Of a DNA stretch of 64,000 nucleotides, positions 26,303 through 36,099 are shown piece after piece. Source of the stretch: Ancylobacter defluvii (GTDB lineage Bacteria; Pseudomonadota; Alphaproteobacteria; Rhizobiales; Xanthobacteraceae); the NCBI RefSeq assembly GCF_018390605.1, contig NZ_JAHBGD010000013.1:208721-272720 (forward strand), written 5' to 3'. Position numbers and translations under genes: made by a program. The notes below the pieces were generated by a model. The model ran no database searches. It was not told where the DNA came from and saw only the letters and a program-made list of their open reading frames with translations. How positions within the stretch are numbered: position 1 is the stretch's first letter; every line of letters starts with the position of its first letter.

Positions 26303-26436
26303 CGTCTCATCTCCTCTCCCACGCGGGGTCAAGGCCCGCGGGTGCAGGTCAACACGTCACATCGGCAGCGCCGCGCCTGCGGTCGTCGCCGTATTCAAGC
26401 GTCGGCGCCACCGGGACGCCGCCGCCAAATCCTTCG

Positions 26437-27606
26437 TCACGCCGCCCGTGCGCGACGCAACAGCCCCGGGATCACCCGGCGGAACACGCTGAGCGCCTGG
26501 TCGACATCCTCGTCCTGGCTCGACCAGCCGAAGGACAGCCGGAACGCCGAACGGGCGATCTTCTCCGGCACGCCCATCGCGGCCAGCACATGCGACGGGC
26601 CGACCTTGCCCGACGAGCAGGCGGCCCCGGCGCTCACCGAAAGCCCGGCAAGATCAAGCGCGATCACCACCGTCTCGGCCGGCGCGCCCGGCAGGGCGAA
26701 GCACGCGGTATTGGGCAGGCGATCGACATCGCCGACCAACAGCACCAGTTCCGGGAACTCGCACCTTAGAGCGTCTTCAAGCCGTTCGCGCAAGCCGCCA
26801 ATGCGGATGATTTCACCATCGAGCGCCAGCCGGGCGCTCTTCGCCGCGGCTCCGAAGGCGGCGATGGCGGGGGCGTTCTCGCTGCCGGCCCGCCGGCCGC
26901 GCTCCTGTCCGCCGCCGGCGAACACCGGTGCGGGGCGCAGGTCCGGATCGGCGAACACCAGCGCGCCGGCACCCGGCGCACCGCCGATCTTGTGGGCGGA
27001 GACCGAGACGGCGTCGACGCCGAGCTCGGCAAGATCGACGCGGATACGGCCGGCCGCCTGCACCGCGTCGGTGTGGATCAGCCCGCCATGGGCATGGACG
27101 CGGCGCGCCGCCTCGGCCACCGGCTGGATCACCCCGGTCTCGTTATTGGCCAGCATCAGCGACACCAGCACCCGGTGCCCGGCCTCGGCATGGGCGGCGA
27201 GCGCGGCATCAAGCGCATCGAGCCGCAGCCGGCCGCGCGCATCCACCGGCAGGATTTCCACCTTGTCGGCGGCAAAGCGGTGGCCGCGCAACACGGCGGC
27301 ATGCTCGACGGCGCTGATCAGCAGCACGTCACAGGGGAGCGGCTCGCCGGCGCGCTGATAGTCCGGGATCAGCGCCAGCGCATCGGCCTCGGTGCCGCCG
27401 GCAGTGAAGATCACGCCACGCGCATCGCCACCGACCAGCGCCGCCACCTCGACGCGCGCCTGCTCGATGCGGGCACGGGTCGCCCGCCCCTCGCCATGGA
27501 TGGCCGAGGCATTGCCGGTCGCGGCCAGCGCGGCAGTCAGCGCCTCGACCGCTTCCGGGCGTACCGGTGCGGTGGCATTGTGATCGAGATAGATGCGTTC
27601 GTTCAT
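26437..27606 (-). CDS. Cysteine desulfurase family protein, IscS/NifS-like (group I)
   Basis: The 389-residue PLP enzyme starts MNERIYLDHNATAPVRPEAVEAL. It has the PLP-lysine in VSVSAHKIGGAPGAGALVF and the catalytic cysteine in VSAGAACSSGKVGPSHVL. The extended CSSG loop marks the NifS/IscS class, distinct from SufS in the same operon. It is the first gene behind the Irr-type promoter. It may supply sulfur to SufBCD or to other acceptors; two desulfurases of different class in one suf operon are common in alphaproteobacteria. No IscR regulator gene precedes it here. Confidence 0.94.
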   Translation of the reverse strand: MNERIYLDHNATAPVRPEAVEALTAALAATGNASAIHGEGRATRARIEQARVEVAALVGGDARGVIFTAGGTEADALALIPDYQRAGEPLPCDVLLISAVEHAAVLRGHRFAADKVEILPVDARGRLRLDALDAALAAHAEAGHRVLVSLMLANNETGVIQPVAEAARRVHAHGGLIHTDAVQAAGRIRVDLAELGVDAVSVSAHKIGGAPGAGALVFADPDLRPAPVFAGGGQERGRRAGSENAPAIAAFGAAAKSARLALDGEIIRIGGLRERLEDALRCEFPELVLLVGDVDRLPNTACFALPGAPAETVVIALDLAGLSVSAGAACSSGKVGPSHVLAAMGVPEKIARSAFRLSFGWSSQDEDVDQALSVFRRVIPGLLRRARAA

Positions 27607-27751
27607 CACGGCTCGGTTCGGTGATTCAGCGCCTGCCCGCCTATATAGTAGGACACCGCCGCTTTCGCTGCGGTCTCCGTTGATTTGCTTGCAAAACAAG
27701 CTCATCTCATTCATAGCTTCAGCTCCGCACAGTCCGCGGGCGACGCTGGAA

Positions 27752-27835
27752 ATGGTTGCATGACATCGGCACGCAACCATACGTAGAAATTTAGAATTAT
27801 TCTAATAAATTAGGGATCACACCCTATGTCGTCAA
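27752..27835 (-). promoter_or_regulatory. suf operon promoter region with Irr-type box and two further inverted repeats
   Basis: On the minus strand TTGACG (27835-27830) is a candidate -35. TTTAGAATTATTCTAAT (27790-27806 on the plus strand) matches the TTTAGAA-N3-TTCTAAA form of the Irr iron-control element with one mismatch, and it covers the -10 region. TAGGG-N6-CCCTA (27811-27826) lies in the spacer. ATGGTTGC-N13-GCAACCAT (27752-27780) lies in the leader. The exact -10 is uncertain (TAATTT at 27812-27807 or TAGAAT inside the box). The rest of the 341-bp gap 27607-27947 shows nothing else clear. Confidence 0.65.
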
Positions 27836-27947
27836 GGCGCTCGCGGTATTATGTACACCTGCAGGAAAATTGAAACGGCGGCCCCGCGCCTTGGCTGCCT
27901 GCCTGCGCAGGGCGGTTGCGCCGCCCGTATCTAGGATCACACACTTC

Positions 27948-28613
27948 ATGCCCGAGGTCATCTTCACCGGCGAGAAGGGGCGTCTGGAAGGGCGGTACCA
28001 GCCGGCCAAGCAGCGCCACGCGCCGATCGCCATCATCCTGCACCCGCACCCGCAGTTCGGGGGCACGATGAACAATCCGGTGGTCTACAATCTCTATTAC
28101 CAGTTCGTGAACCGTGGCTTCTCGACGCTGCGCTTCAACTTCCGCGGCGTCGGCCGCAGCCAGGGTTCCTTCGACCACGGCCAGGGCGAACTCGCCGATG
28201 CCGCCGCCGCGCTGGACTGGGCGCAGTCGATCAACCCCGATGCGCGCGCCTGCTGGATCGCCGGCTTCTCCTTCGGGGCCTGGATCGGCATGCAGCTGCT
28301 GATGCGCCGGCCGGAGGTGGAAGGCTTCATCTCGGTGGCCGCGCCGGCCAATCTCTACGACTTCTCCTTCCTCGCGCCCTGCCCCTCCTCCGGCCTGTTC
28401 GTTCACGGCGACAAGGACGCGGTGGTGCCGTTCTCGGCGGTGAACACGCTGGTGGAGAAGCTGAAGACGCAGAAGGGCATCGTCATCGAGCAGCAGACCG
28501 TGCCCGGCGCCAACCACTTCTTCGACAACCGGACCGAGGAACTGACCGAGTTGATCGGCGGCTATCTCGACCGGCGCCTGCCGGACACCCGCAAAAGCGA
28601 CAACGCCGCCTGA
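27948..28613 (+). CDS. Alpha/beta hydrolase (COG2945-like)
   Basis: The 221-residue protein resembles the short alpha/beta hydrolases found next to suf genes in alphaproteobacteria. It has ILHPHPQFGGTMNN near residue 30, FRGVGRSQGSFD, the nucleophile elbow GFSFGAW with Ser near residue 106, HGDKDAVVPF with the acid and GANHFF with the catalytic His. It is cytosolic with no signal peptide. Natural substrates are unknown. The ATG at 27948 gives MPEVIFTGEKGRLEG, the usual start; the frame is open to 27870. It is divergent from the suf operon and ends before a strong terminator. Confidence 0.9.
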   Translation: MPEVIFTGEKGRLEGRYQPAKQRHAPIAIILHPHPQFGGTMNNPVVYNLYYQFVNRGFSTLRFNFRGVGRSQGSFDHGQGELADAAAALDWAQSINPDARACWIAGFSFGAWIGMQLLMRRPEVEGFISVAAPANLYDFSFLAPCPSSGLFVHGDKDAVVPFSAVNTLVEKLKTQKGIVIEQQTVPGANHFFDNRTEELTELIGGYLDRRLPDTRKSDNAA

Positions 28614-28641
28614 GCGGGATCCGCCTACGACAACGACAAAT

Positions 28642-28668
28642 AAAAGCCCGGCACTTGGCCGGGCTTTT
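28642..28668 (+). terminator. Rho-independent terminator after the alpha/beta hydrolase
   Basis: AAAAGCCCGGC and GCCGGGCTTTT pair across a short loop and end in a U-run on both strands, so it can serve the hydrolase gene and the converging minus-strand gene. Confidence 0.88.
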
Positions 28669-28704
28669 CATTTTCGAGACGCAGCAGGACGCCGTTGCGA
28701 CGGC

Positions 28705-29070
28705 TCAGTTGAGCACGAGGCGGTCCGGATGGGTCACGGTCACGCTGTCGCCGCGACGCGCGATCTCGACCTGGCTCACATCGGCACCCTCGGGACCGGG
28801 CACGGAGAAGCTCACCGCCTGCTCCGGCTGCAGCGTGGCCGCGACGCGGATCGGCGCACCGCCGGCAACGCTGAGCGTCGCCACGACGTGATAGCCGTCC
28901 GCCTGCGGGGTGTAATAGGCGACGCCGCGCACATAGCCGATATTGATCGTCTGTGCCGCCACGGGGCGCGCGCCAATCCGATCGGCGGCAAAGCCGGGGG
29001 CGATGAAGGCGACGGCGATCAGCCCACCCGCCAAGGCGAGGGGCAGAATGTCACGAGAAAGGTTGCGCAT
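28705..29070 (-). CDS. Exported hypothetical protein
   Basis: The 121-residue protein has a signal peptide (MRNLSRDILPLALAGGLIAVAFIAPGFAADR) and a mature domain of alternating strands (YHVVATLSVAGGAPIRVAATLQPEQAVSFSVPG, ending VTHPDRLVLN). I do not recognise a family. The pattern suggests a small beta-sandwich in the periplasm. It has no cysteines and no metal-binding motif. It stands alone between the alpha/beta hydrolase and anmK, and its 3' end faces the shared terminator. Confidence 0.75.
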   Translation of the reverse strand: MRNLSRDILPLALAGGLIAVAFIAPGFAADRIGARPVAAQTINIGYVRGVAYYTPQADGYHVVATLSVAGGAPIRVAATLQPEQAVSFSVPGPEGADVSQVEIARRGDSVTVTHPDRLVLN

Positions 29071-29298
29071 CTCGATTGCTCCAAGTTCTGTCCAGGCGTT
29101 TTGATCAGAAGCTGCCTGCCTGGCGAGCCGGACTTCCGGGAGCCGTCAACATACGCATTATATTGTGCGGCGCATCATACGTTTGCGCATCGCACCATTG
29201 CGTTTCAGGAATACTTCGCTGATAAGAGGTAAAATTCAGTTTTTCTGAACATCGGCTTCAGCTTTGCTTCAGCCGCGGCGCCGCTGTCGCGCCACGCT

Positions 29299-30447
29299 TC
29301 AGTCCAACGCCACCGCGACCCCGCCGGCCATCGGCGCCGGCACCCCCGTGGTGGTGGGGAAGCTGAGCGGCAGCCCCCGTAGCGCGCGCACCGCCAGGAA
29401 GGCGAAGGCCTGCGCCTCCATCGCATCCGAGGACAGGCCGAGCGCATCGGCCGGCGTCACCGGCACGCCGAGCCGGTCGGCCAGCATGGCGAGCAGCGTC
29501 GGGTTATGCGCGCCGCCGCCGGCCGCCACCACCGATTGCGGCCGTTGCGGCAGCAAGGGCAGCGCGGCGGCCACCGTCGCCGCGCTGAGCGCGGTCAGCG
29601 TCGCCGCACCATCTTCGGTGCTCCTCGCCGCCAGCCCGGCATACTCCGCCACGAAGACCTTGAAATCGTTGCGGTCCAGCGATTTCGGCGGACGCTGGGC
29701 GAAGAAGGGATGCGCCAGCAGCCGCGACAGCGCCGCCTCGTCGACATGCCCCGCCGCCGCACAGGCGCCATCGGCGTCGACCGGCAACCCGGTGCGTTCC
29801 TTCATGAAGTCGTCGATCAGCGCGTTGGCCGGACCAGTGTCGAAGGCGATGGGATCGTTGATGCCGTCGATATAGGTGACGTTGGCCACCCCGCCGAGAT
29901 TGAGGAACAGCACCGGCAGGCCCAGCCGATCCACGAGCCCCTTGGCCAGCGCCGCGTGATAGACCGGCACCAGCGGCGCCCCCTGCCCGCCTGCCGCCAC
30001 GTCGGCGGCGCGCAGGTCGTAAACCAGCTCGCCCCCCGGCTTCAGCCCCGCCGCCCGCAGCGCCCGCGCCAGCACCGGCCCGTCGCCGATCTGCACGGTG
30101 AGGGCGATCTCCGGCCGGTGCAGCACCGTCTGGCCATGGAAGCCGACCACCTGCGCTTTCGCCGCCTGCGGATGCGTGGCGACGAAGCGCACCACCGCCT
30201 CGCCATGGCGCGCCGTCAGCATCAGCTCGGCCTCGGCCAGCACGCCCGGGCGCGCCGTGCGGTCGGCCAGCATTTTTGCCTCCTCGATGGCCCGCACCAG
30301 CAGCGCCCGGTCCTCGGTCCGATAAGGATAGGTGGCCGAGGGACCAAAGGCGGCGATGCTCTCGCCGTCGGTCTCGATCAGCGCCACATCGATGCCGTCG
30401 AGCGAGGTGCCGCTCATCAGACCGATCGCCACCACGGACTCCGCCAT
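29299..30447 (-). CDS. anmK: Anhydro-N-acetylmuramic acid kinase
   Basis: The 382-residue enzyme phosphorylates and opens 1,6-anhydro-MurNAc released from peptidoglycan, for wall recycling. It begins [24 protein letters not shown] with the ATP-binding loop of the family. It also has [39 protein letters not shown] and [13 protein letters not shown]. Length is normal. It is divergent from tyrS across 100 bp, an arrangement common in alphaproteobacteria. Confidence 0.96.
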   Translation of the reverse strand: MAESVVAIGLMSGTSLDGIDVALIETDGESIAAFGPSATYPYRTEDRALLVRAIEEAKMLADRTARPGVLAEAELMLTARHGEAVVRFVATHPQAAKAQVVGFHGQTVLHRPEIALTVQIGDGPVLARALRAAGLKPGGELVYDLRAADVAAGGQGAPLVPVYHAALAKGLVDRLGLPVLFLNLGGVANVTYIDGINDPIAFDTGPANALIDDFMKERTGLPVDADGACAAAGHVDEAALSRLLAHPFFAQRPPKSLDRNDFKVFVAEYAGLAARSTEDGAATLTALSAATVAAALPLLPQRPQSVVAAGGGAHNPTLLAMLADRLGVPVTPADALGLSSDAMEAQAFAFLAVRALRGLPLSFPTTTGVPAPMAGGVAVALD

Positions 30448-30547
30448 CTCGCCCTCCCGGCGTGCATGTGCCGCCCGAAGCTGCTACATGACGCGCCCAA
30501 TCCTTTACCTTGAACCTTTACATGGCGTTGATGCCGGCAGGCCAGAC

Positions 30548-31807
30548 ATGACGACGTTCCGTTCCGACTTCCTGCGCACCCTTTCCGAGCGCGGCTTCGT
30601 TCATCAGATCTCGGACCCCGAGGGGCTCGACACGCTCTTCGCCACGGAAACCGTCACCGCCTATATCGGCTTCGACCCCACCGCGCCGAGCCTGCATGCC
30701 GGCGGCCTGATCCAGATCATGATGCTGCATTGGCTGCAGGCGACCGGTCATCGCCCGGTCTCGCTGATGGGCGGCGGCACCGGCATGGTGGGCGACCCCT
30801 CCTTCAAGGAGGAGGCCCGCAAGCTGATGACGGTGGAGACCATCGAGGAGAACATCGCCTCGATCAAGCAGGTGTTTTCCAGCTACCTGAGCTATGGCGA
30901 CGCCCCCACCGGCGCCATGATGATCAACAATGCCGAATGGCTGCGCGACCTCAACTATCTCGAATTCCTGCGCGATGTCGGCCGGCACTTCTCGGTCAAC
31001 CGCATGCTGTCCTTCGACAGCGTGAAGACGCGGCTGGAGCGCGAGCAGTCGCTGTCCTTCCTCGAATTCAACTACATGATCCTGCAGGCCTACGACTTCG
31101 TCGAACTGTCGAAGCGCTACGGCGTGCGCCTGCAGATGGGCGGCTCCGACCAGTGGGGCAACATCGTCAACGGCATCGATCTCGGCCACCGCATGGGCAC
31201 GCAGCAGCTCTACGCCCTGACCTCGCCGCTGCTCACCACCGCCTCCGGCGCCAAGATGGGCAAGTCGCTGAGCGGCGCGGTGTGGCTGAACGCCGACATG
31301 CTGAGCCCCTACGAGTTCTGGCAGTACTGGCGCAACACCGAGGATGCGGATGTCGAGCGCTTCCTGAAGCTCTACACCACGCTGCCGATGGACGAGATCG
31401 CCCGCCTCGCCGACGAGGCCAAGGGCGCGGCGATCAACGAGGTGAAGAAGATCCTGGCCACCGAGGTCACCGCCATGCTGCACGGCCGCGCCGCGGCGGA
31501 GGCGGCGGCCGAGACGGCGCGCAAGACCTTCGAGGAAGGCGGTCTTTCCGCCGATCTGCCGACCGTCGAGATCCCCGCGGCGGAATTGGAAGCCGGCATC
31601 GGCGTGCTGAGCGTGTTCGCGGAGAAGACCGGCCTCGTCGCCTCGAACGGCGAGGCCCGCCGGCAGATCAAGAGCGGCGGGCTCAAGGTGAACGACGCCA
31701 CCGTCACCGACGACAAGGCGGCGGTAAGCGCCCGCGATCTCACGCCCGAGGGCGTGGTGAAACTGTCTTTCGGCAAGAAGAAGCACGTGCTGCTGAAGCC
31801 GGTGTGA
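30548..31807 (+). CDS. tyrS: Tyrosyl-tRNA synthetase
   Basis: The 419-residue class I synthetase has the HIGH-like [14 protein letters not shown] near residue 45, [16 protein letters not shown] near 200, and the KMSKS-like [10 protein letters not shown] near 237. A C-terminal S4 RNA-binding domain ([22 protein letters not shown]) ends the protein. It charges tRNA(Tyr). The ATG at 30548 gives [17 protein letters not shown], the usual start. A strong terminator follows 25 bp after the stop. Confidence 0.97.
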   Translation: MTTFRSDFLRTLSERGFVHQISDPEGLDTLFATETVTAYIGFDPTAPSLHAGGLIQIMMLHWLQATGHRPVSLMGGGTGMVGDPSFKEEARKLMTVETIEENIASIKQVFSSYLSYGDAPTGAMMINNAEWLRDLNYLEFLRDVGRHFSVNRMLSFDSVKTRLEREQSLSFLEFNYMILQAYDFVELSKRYGVRLQMGGSDQWGNIVNGIDLGHRMGTQQLYALTSPLLTTASGAKMGKSLSGAVWLNADMLSPYEFWQYWRNTEDADVERFLKLYTTLPMDEIARLADEAKGAAINEVKKILATEVTAMLHGRAAAEAAAETARKTFEEGGLSADLPTVEIPAAELEAGIGVLSVFAEKTGLVASNGEARRQIKSGGLKVNDATVTDDKAAVSARDLTPEGVVKLSFGKKKHVLLKPV

Positions 31808-31831
31808 GCGGGACGAGACGCACGGAAACCG

Positions 31832-31859
31832 AAAAGCCCGGGCAGCGCCCGGGCTTTTT
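31832..31859 (+). terminator. Rho-independent terminator after tyrS
   Basis: AAAAGCCCGGGC and GCCCGGGCTTTTT form a near-perfect stem ending in a U-run. The other strand also has a U-run, so it can serve the converging gene at 31865. Confidence 0.9.
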
Positions 31860-31864
31860 CATGC

Positions 31865-34800
31865 CTACCGCGTCGGCACCACCGCCGGCGGCGTCGGATC
31901 CGGCGCCTGCCGATACTCGAAGATCTTGCGCAGGAAGCCCGGCGCCACGGCGGAGATCGGGTTCACCCGCAGCGTCGGCCCGCTGAGCGGCCCGACGATC
32001 TCGTAGGTCACGCCCACCAGCCCCTCATTCGGCCCGCCGCCGAGGAAGAAGCCGAGCACCGGCAGGCGCGAGAACAGATTGTTCAGCCCATAGGCCGGCA
32101 CATAGGTGCCCTGGATCGAGATGCGGTCGCGCGCATAATCGAGCGAACCGTCGAAGGTCGAGCCCACCGCCGGGCCCCAGACCACGCCGTCTCGGATGGT
32201 CAGTTGCTCGGCCGAGCGGGTGAAGCTCACCTGCAGCTTCTTGAAGGTGATCGCCGCGCCGGGCTGCGGGCGCCCGTTGACGGCGGTCGCCGGCGCGGCC
32301 GCGATCAGCCGGTCCAGCCCGGCCTCGCCGCGCACCACGAAGTCGCGCATGTTGATGACGCCGTTCTGCGGCGTCCCGTCGCCGTTCGGCGGGTCGATGT
32401 CGATCCACAGATCGCCGCCATAGATGCGCGAGTAGAAATTGATGAAGCGCAGCAGCGCGCCGGCATCGGTCGTCGCCACCCGCATCACCTTGGTGCCGCC
32501 GGCGCCGTTCATGATCTGCCCGGTCACCCCGCCGTCGCGGCCGACCAGCGCGCCGAGCGAGAAGGTGCGCAGCGCCCCGTCGCGCCGCGACAGCTTCAGC
32601 ACCGCCTCGCGCATGGTCTCGCCATTATTGCCCACCACGACGTTGAGGTTCACGTCGAGATCGACATCCACCGGCTTGGCCTGGTCGGTATTGCCGGCGA
32701 TCGGCGCCTCCAGCAGGTTCTTCAGGAAAGCCCGCGCCTCGATCACCTCGCCGCGCACGGTGATCCGCGCCACCCCTCCCACCTGGTCGACCTTCACGCT
32801 CGCCTTGTCGCCGTCCGAAAGCTGGAAGGTCGGCAAGTCGGCGCTCACCGGCACGCCCTTGGCATCCAGCACCACCGAGCCGCGTATGTTCACGCCCGCG
32901 CCGGAGACCACGAGATTGTCCAGCTTGATGGAATCATCGGTCTTGCTGAGCCTGGCGGTCAGCCGCGCCGGCTTACCCGCCGGCTTCGACCAGCCGGGCA
33001 CCAGTTCGGCGAGCCGGGCCTTGGTGAGATCGATATCGACATCGGCGCTCATCTTGCCGTTCGCCGTGGTGGTGCCGTTCAGCTTGACCGCGACCGTGCC
33101 GCCGAGGCCGGCGAGATCGATATCGAGCTTGTCGCGCGTCGCCTGGTCGAATGTTGCCGCCATGGTGAAGGAAGCGTCGCCCTTGACGGGAAGCGTGTAG
33201 TCGAAGCTCACCGGCGCGCCGCCGAGCTTGCCGTCGCCGCGGAACACGCTGGCCTGCGGCGTCACGAAGGCGCGGACATCAGCGTCGTCGAGGTCATGGC
33301 CGAGCACCATCTTGTCGGCCGAAAAATCGTTCAGCGTGGCCTCGAAGGCAAAGTCGACATCGGCGGGCTTGATGTTGTCCGACAGCCGGATGCTGACCTG
33401 CGCCACGCCCTGGAAATCGCCGGACACCGTCGCCGGGTCAAGCGGCGAGGCCGCCGCGTGGCTGCGCAGCGAGGGCAGGCTCGCCAGCTCGGCCATGCCG
33501 GCGACGGCGCCGTTGAGAGCGATGCGGATCTTGGCGGTCGGCGTTTTCGGCGCCGTGTCCGGCACGTCGAAGACGCTCTCGGATATGGTGAGCTTGCGCC
33601 CGGCCGGCGTCTGCAACCCGGCTTTGGAGGCTTCCACATGGGCGGTGCGGCCGGTCACATGCACGCTGACATCGGCGCCGGTGACCGCCGGCAGTTCCGG
33701 GAGCACGCGGAACGATCCGTTACCGGCGACGATGTCGATGCGCAGGGCTTCGTCCGGCAGCGGGTTGTCGGAGTTGCCGATGGAGGACAGCGGCGCGTTC
33801 AGCGCGATCTCGGCGCGGCTGACCTCGCCGGAGACCACGTTGTCATAAACCCAGTCCCGCACCTCGGGCGCCGCCAGCACCGGCCAGATACGCTTCAGCG
33901 TAGTCGCCGAGGTCGGGGTGGTCGAGACATTGAGGCTGAGCGCCGGCTCCGCTCCGCCCAGCTCCACCCCGCCGCCGACCGTGATCTCGGCCTGATCGCT
34001 GCTCACCTTGGCATTGTCGATGCTCAGGCTCTTCGCCTTGGGATCGTAGCGCAGATCGAGCGCGATGTTTCCGGCGACGAAGGGCGGCTCCTTCTCGGAG
34101 AGCGGGCCGCCGCCGCCGAGGCTGCCTTTCGCCTGGGTGGCGTGCAGCGTCCAGATGCCATCCTCGGTCTGCGGCAGATTGAGATCGGCGGCGATTTCGA
34201 GGTCGAGGGGGCCGGCATGGATGGAGAGCGGCTTGATCGCCACTTTGCGGCTGTGCGGATCGAAGCTGAAATCGAGCGACACCTCGTCGATGATCATCCG
34301 TCCGAGCTCGTCCTTGCCCAGCTGCAACTCGCCGGCGCCGACCAGCATCCGGCCGGCGGAGCCGACAAGGTCGCCATGCTCGTCGATCTGGGCATGGATC
34401 TCGCCGGAGAGCGGCGAGGTGGCGACGAGGTCCGCATCGGCCATGCCGGCGGCGATCATCAGGTCACGCGGGGCGAGGTCGCGAATGCCGACATCGATAT
34501 CGCGGCGCCCGTTCACCATCGGGGCGATGGTCGCCTGCGCCGACCAGGGACCGTCCGCCCCGCCGGCGCGCAGGTCGAAGGTCAGGCCGCCGGCAGACGG
34601 ACGGGAGAGGTTGATGTCGATGGCGTTGAACACCCAGCTGCGCCCACTCACCTCGCTGCGCAGCGTCAGCGTGCCGTCCTTCAGGCCGATATCGGACAGT
34701 TCGCCGCCATCGAGCCCGCCACGGTCGAGGGCATCGGCCAGTGCCGCGAGGCTGGCGAGGCGAATCGGGCCGATGGGTGGTGCGGTGTCGGCTTCGGCGG

Positions 34801-35425
34801 GAGCGATCGCAGCCGATGCGTCCGCCGACACGGCGGCGGCAGCGGGCGCGGCGCCGATCGAGGCGGACGGACGGGCCGTGTGGCCCGGCGCCGGGGTATG
34901 CATCGGCTTGGCGTTCTCGCCGGTGGAGACCGCGAGCCCGCCATCCGCGGTGACCCACACCTGCAGCTTGACGCCGATCAGGTCGATGCGTTTCGGCCCC
35001 GCCATCCACGGCATCAGGCGGTCCTGCAGGGCGATCTCCGCCTGCGGCGCCGAGGCGATCACGTCTCCCGCCTCGTCGCGCACCACGATGTCGTTGACGC
35101 GCAGCGTCATGCCGCCCGGCGCGGCGCCGTTGGAGACGATCTCGCCGATTTTCACGCTGCGCCCGGCGCCGAGCCGCTCGGAGAGCGCCCGCTCGACATA
35201 GGGACGGGCGATGTTCACCGTCACCAGCCCGGTCGAGAACAGCACATAGACCGTCATCACCGCTGCGATGGCCAGGCCGAGCAGGCTGCCGAACGACCAG
35301 CCACAGACGCGAACCCACCGGCGACGACGGCGCGGCGCCTCGCAGGCGCGCGCTATCCGCCGCAGACGCGGGCGCTTTCCCGGCCCGGCACGCCCGCCGG
35401 CACTGCGCATCGTCCTGTCGATCAT
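31865..35425 (-). CDS. Giant AsmA/YhdP-like envelope protein (DUF3971 and AsmA-like C-terminal)
   Basis: The 1186-residue protein has a very basic N-terminus and one transmembrane helix near residues 43-68 (GSLLGLAIAAVMTVYVLFSTGL). A long periplasmic part rich in beta-strands follows. The layout, repeated hydrophobic/polar alternation and the C-terminal block ending in TFDGSLDYARDRISIQGTYVPAYGLNNLFSRLPVLGFFLGGG match YhdP-type AsmA proteins with DUF3971. Relatives TamB, YhdP and YdbH form bridges that carry phospholipids to the outer membrane. A low-complexity Ala/Pro segment lies near residues 180-225. It is transcribed alone, divergent from bcp. Confidence 0.88.
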   Translation of the reverse strand: MIDRTMRSAGGRAGPGKRPRLRRIARACEAPRRRRRWVRVCGWSFGSLLGLAIAAVMTVYVLFSTGLVTVNIARPYVERALSERLGAGRSVKIGEIVSNGAAPGGMTLRVNDIVVRDEAGDVIASAPQAEIALQDRLMPWMAGPKRIDLIGVKLQVWVTADGGLAVSTGENAKPMHTPAPGHTARPSASIGAAPAAAAVSADASAAIAPAEADTAPPIGPIRLASLAALADALDRGGLDGGELSDIGLKDGTLTLRSEVSGRSWVFNAIDINLSRPSAGGLTFDLRAGGADGPWSAQATIAPMVNGRRDIDVGIRDLAPRDLMIAAGMADADLVATSPLSGEIHAQIDEHGDLVGSAGRMLVGAGELQLGKDELGRMIIDEVSLDFSFDPHSRKVAIKPLSIHAGPLDLEIAADLNLPQTEDGIWTLHATQAKGSLGGGGPLSEKEPPFVAGNIALDLRYDPKAKSLSIDNAKVSSDQAEITVGGGVELGGAEPALSLNVSTTPTSATTLKRIWPVLAAPEVRDWVYDNVVSGEVSRAEIALNAPLSSIGNSDNPLPDEALRIDIVAGNGSFRVLPELPAVTGADVSVHVTGRTAHVEASKAGLQTPAGRKLTISESVFDVPDTAPKTPTAKIRIALNGAVAGMAELASLPSLRSHAAASPLDPATVSGDFQGVAQVSIRLSDNIKPADVDFAFEATLNDFSADKMVLGHDLDDADVRAFVTPQASVFRGDGKLGGAPVSFDYTLPVKGDASFTMAATFDQATRDKLDIDLAGLGGTVAVKLNGTTTANGKMSADVDIDLTKARLAELVPGWSKPAGKPARLTARLSKTDDSIKLDNLVVSGAGVNIRGSVVLDAKGVPVSADLPTFQLSDGDKASVKVDQVGGVARITVRGEVIEARAFLKNLLEAPIAGNTDQAKPVDVDLDVNLNVVVGNNGETMREAVLKLSRRDGALRTFSLGALVGRDGGVTGQIMNGAGGTKVMRVATTDAGALLRFINFYSRIYGGDLWIDIDPPNGDGTPQNGVINMRDFVVRGEAGLDRLIAAAPATAVNGRPQPGAAITFKKLQVSFTRSAEQLTIRDGVVWGPAVGSTFDGSLDYARDRISIQGTYVPAYGLNNLFSRLPVLGFFLGGGPNEGLVGVTYEIVGPLSGPTLRVNPISAVAPGFLRKIFEYRQAPDPTPPAVVPTR

Positions 35426-35586
35426 CTACCGCCCGAATCTCTGCATGTGGATGATAGCGCCTCAGCGGGGTCTATCGCGATATCCTGTCTGTTTCTTGTC
35501 CGCCGGCAAATCTATGACGGGGATCGGCACGGGCTGGTGCGCTGCCACGCGCGGCATCGCCGCAAAAGCCGACGAAAGGAAGGCAA

Positions 35587-36054
35587 ATGACCACCATCGC
35601 CGCCGGAGAGCCGGCACCCGACTTCGAACTGCCCTGCGACGACGGCAGGATCGTACGCCTCGCCGATTTCCGCGGCCGCAAGCTGGTGCTGTATTTCTAT
35701 CCCAAGGCCAGCACCCCCGGCTGCACCATCGAGGCGCACGACTTCAACCGTCTGCTGCCGGAGTTCGAGAAGGCGGGCACCTCGGTGCTCGGGGTTTCCG
35801 CCGATCCCGCCAAGGCGCTGGTGAAGTTCCGGGACAAGGAGTGTCTCGCCTTCCCGCTCGCCACCGACGAGTCGCACGCCATGCTCTCCGCCTATGGCGT
35901 CTGGGGCGAAAAGAGCATGTACGGCAAGACCTTCATGGGCATAGAGCGCTCGACGCTGCTGATCGACGCCGAGGGACGCGTCGCGCAGGTCTGGCCGAAG
36001 GTGAAGGTCGCCGGCCATGCCGAGGCGGTGCTCGCCGCGGCCCAGGCCCTCTAG
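35587..36054 (+). CDS. bcp: Bcp/PrxQ-type peroxiredoxin lacking the usual resolving cysteine
   Basis: The 155-residue thiol peroxidase reduces hydroperoxides with thioredoxin. The peroxidatic Cys46 sits in YFYPKASTPGCTIEAHDF. Typical Bcp proteins carry a second cysteine five residues later (Cys-x4-Cys), but here position 51 is His. Other cysteines are Cys17 and Cys86, so the protein is either 1-Cys or uses Cys86. SMYGKTFMGIERSTLLIDAEGRV near the end is standard. It is divergent from the giant AsmA-like gene and convergent with prfB. Confidence 0.93.
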   Translation: MTTIAAGEPAPDFELPCDDGRIVRLADFRGRKLVLYFYPKASTPGCTIEAHDFNRLLPEFEKAGTSVLGVSADPAKALVKFRDKECLAFPLATDESHAMLSAYGVWGEKSMYGKTFMGIERSTLLIDAEGRVAQVWPKVKVAGHAEAVLAAAQAL

Positions 36055-36099
36055 GGCAGGCTCTCTAGCACACGCCCCTGAGGCGCGCCTCGACGCGCC

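Noticed and set aside
31865..35590. Very long open frames opposite real genes, for example plus strand 32204-35590, minus strand 56479-59703, minus strand 6856-9468 and plus strand 3919-6450
   Set aside because: They are His/Arg/Gly-rich translations opposite well-identified genes, as expected at this high GC content. None shows a known motif.
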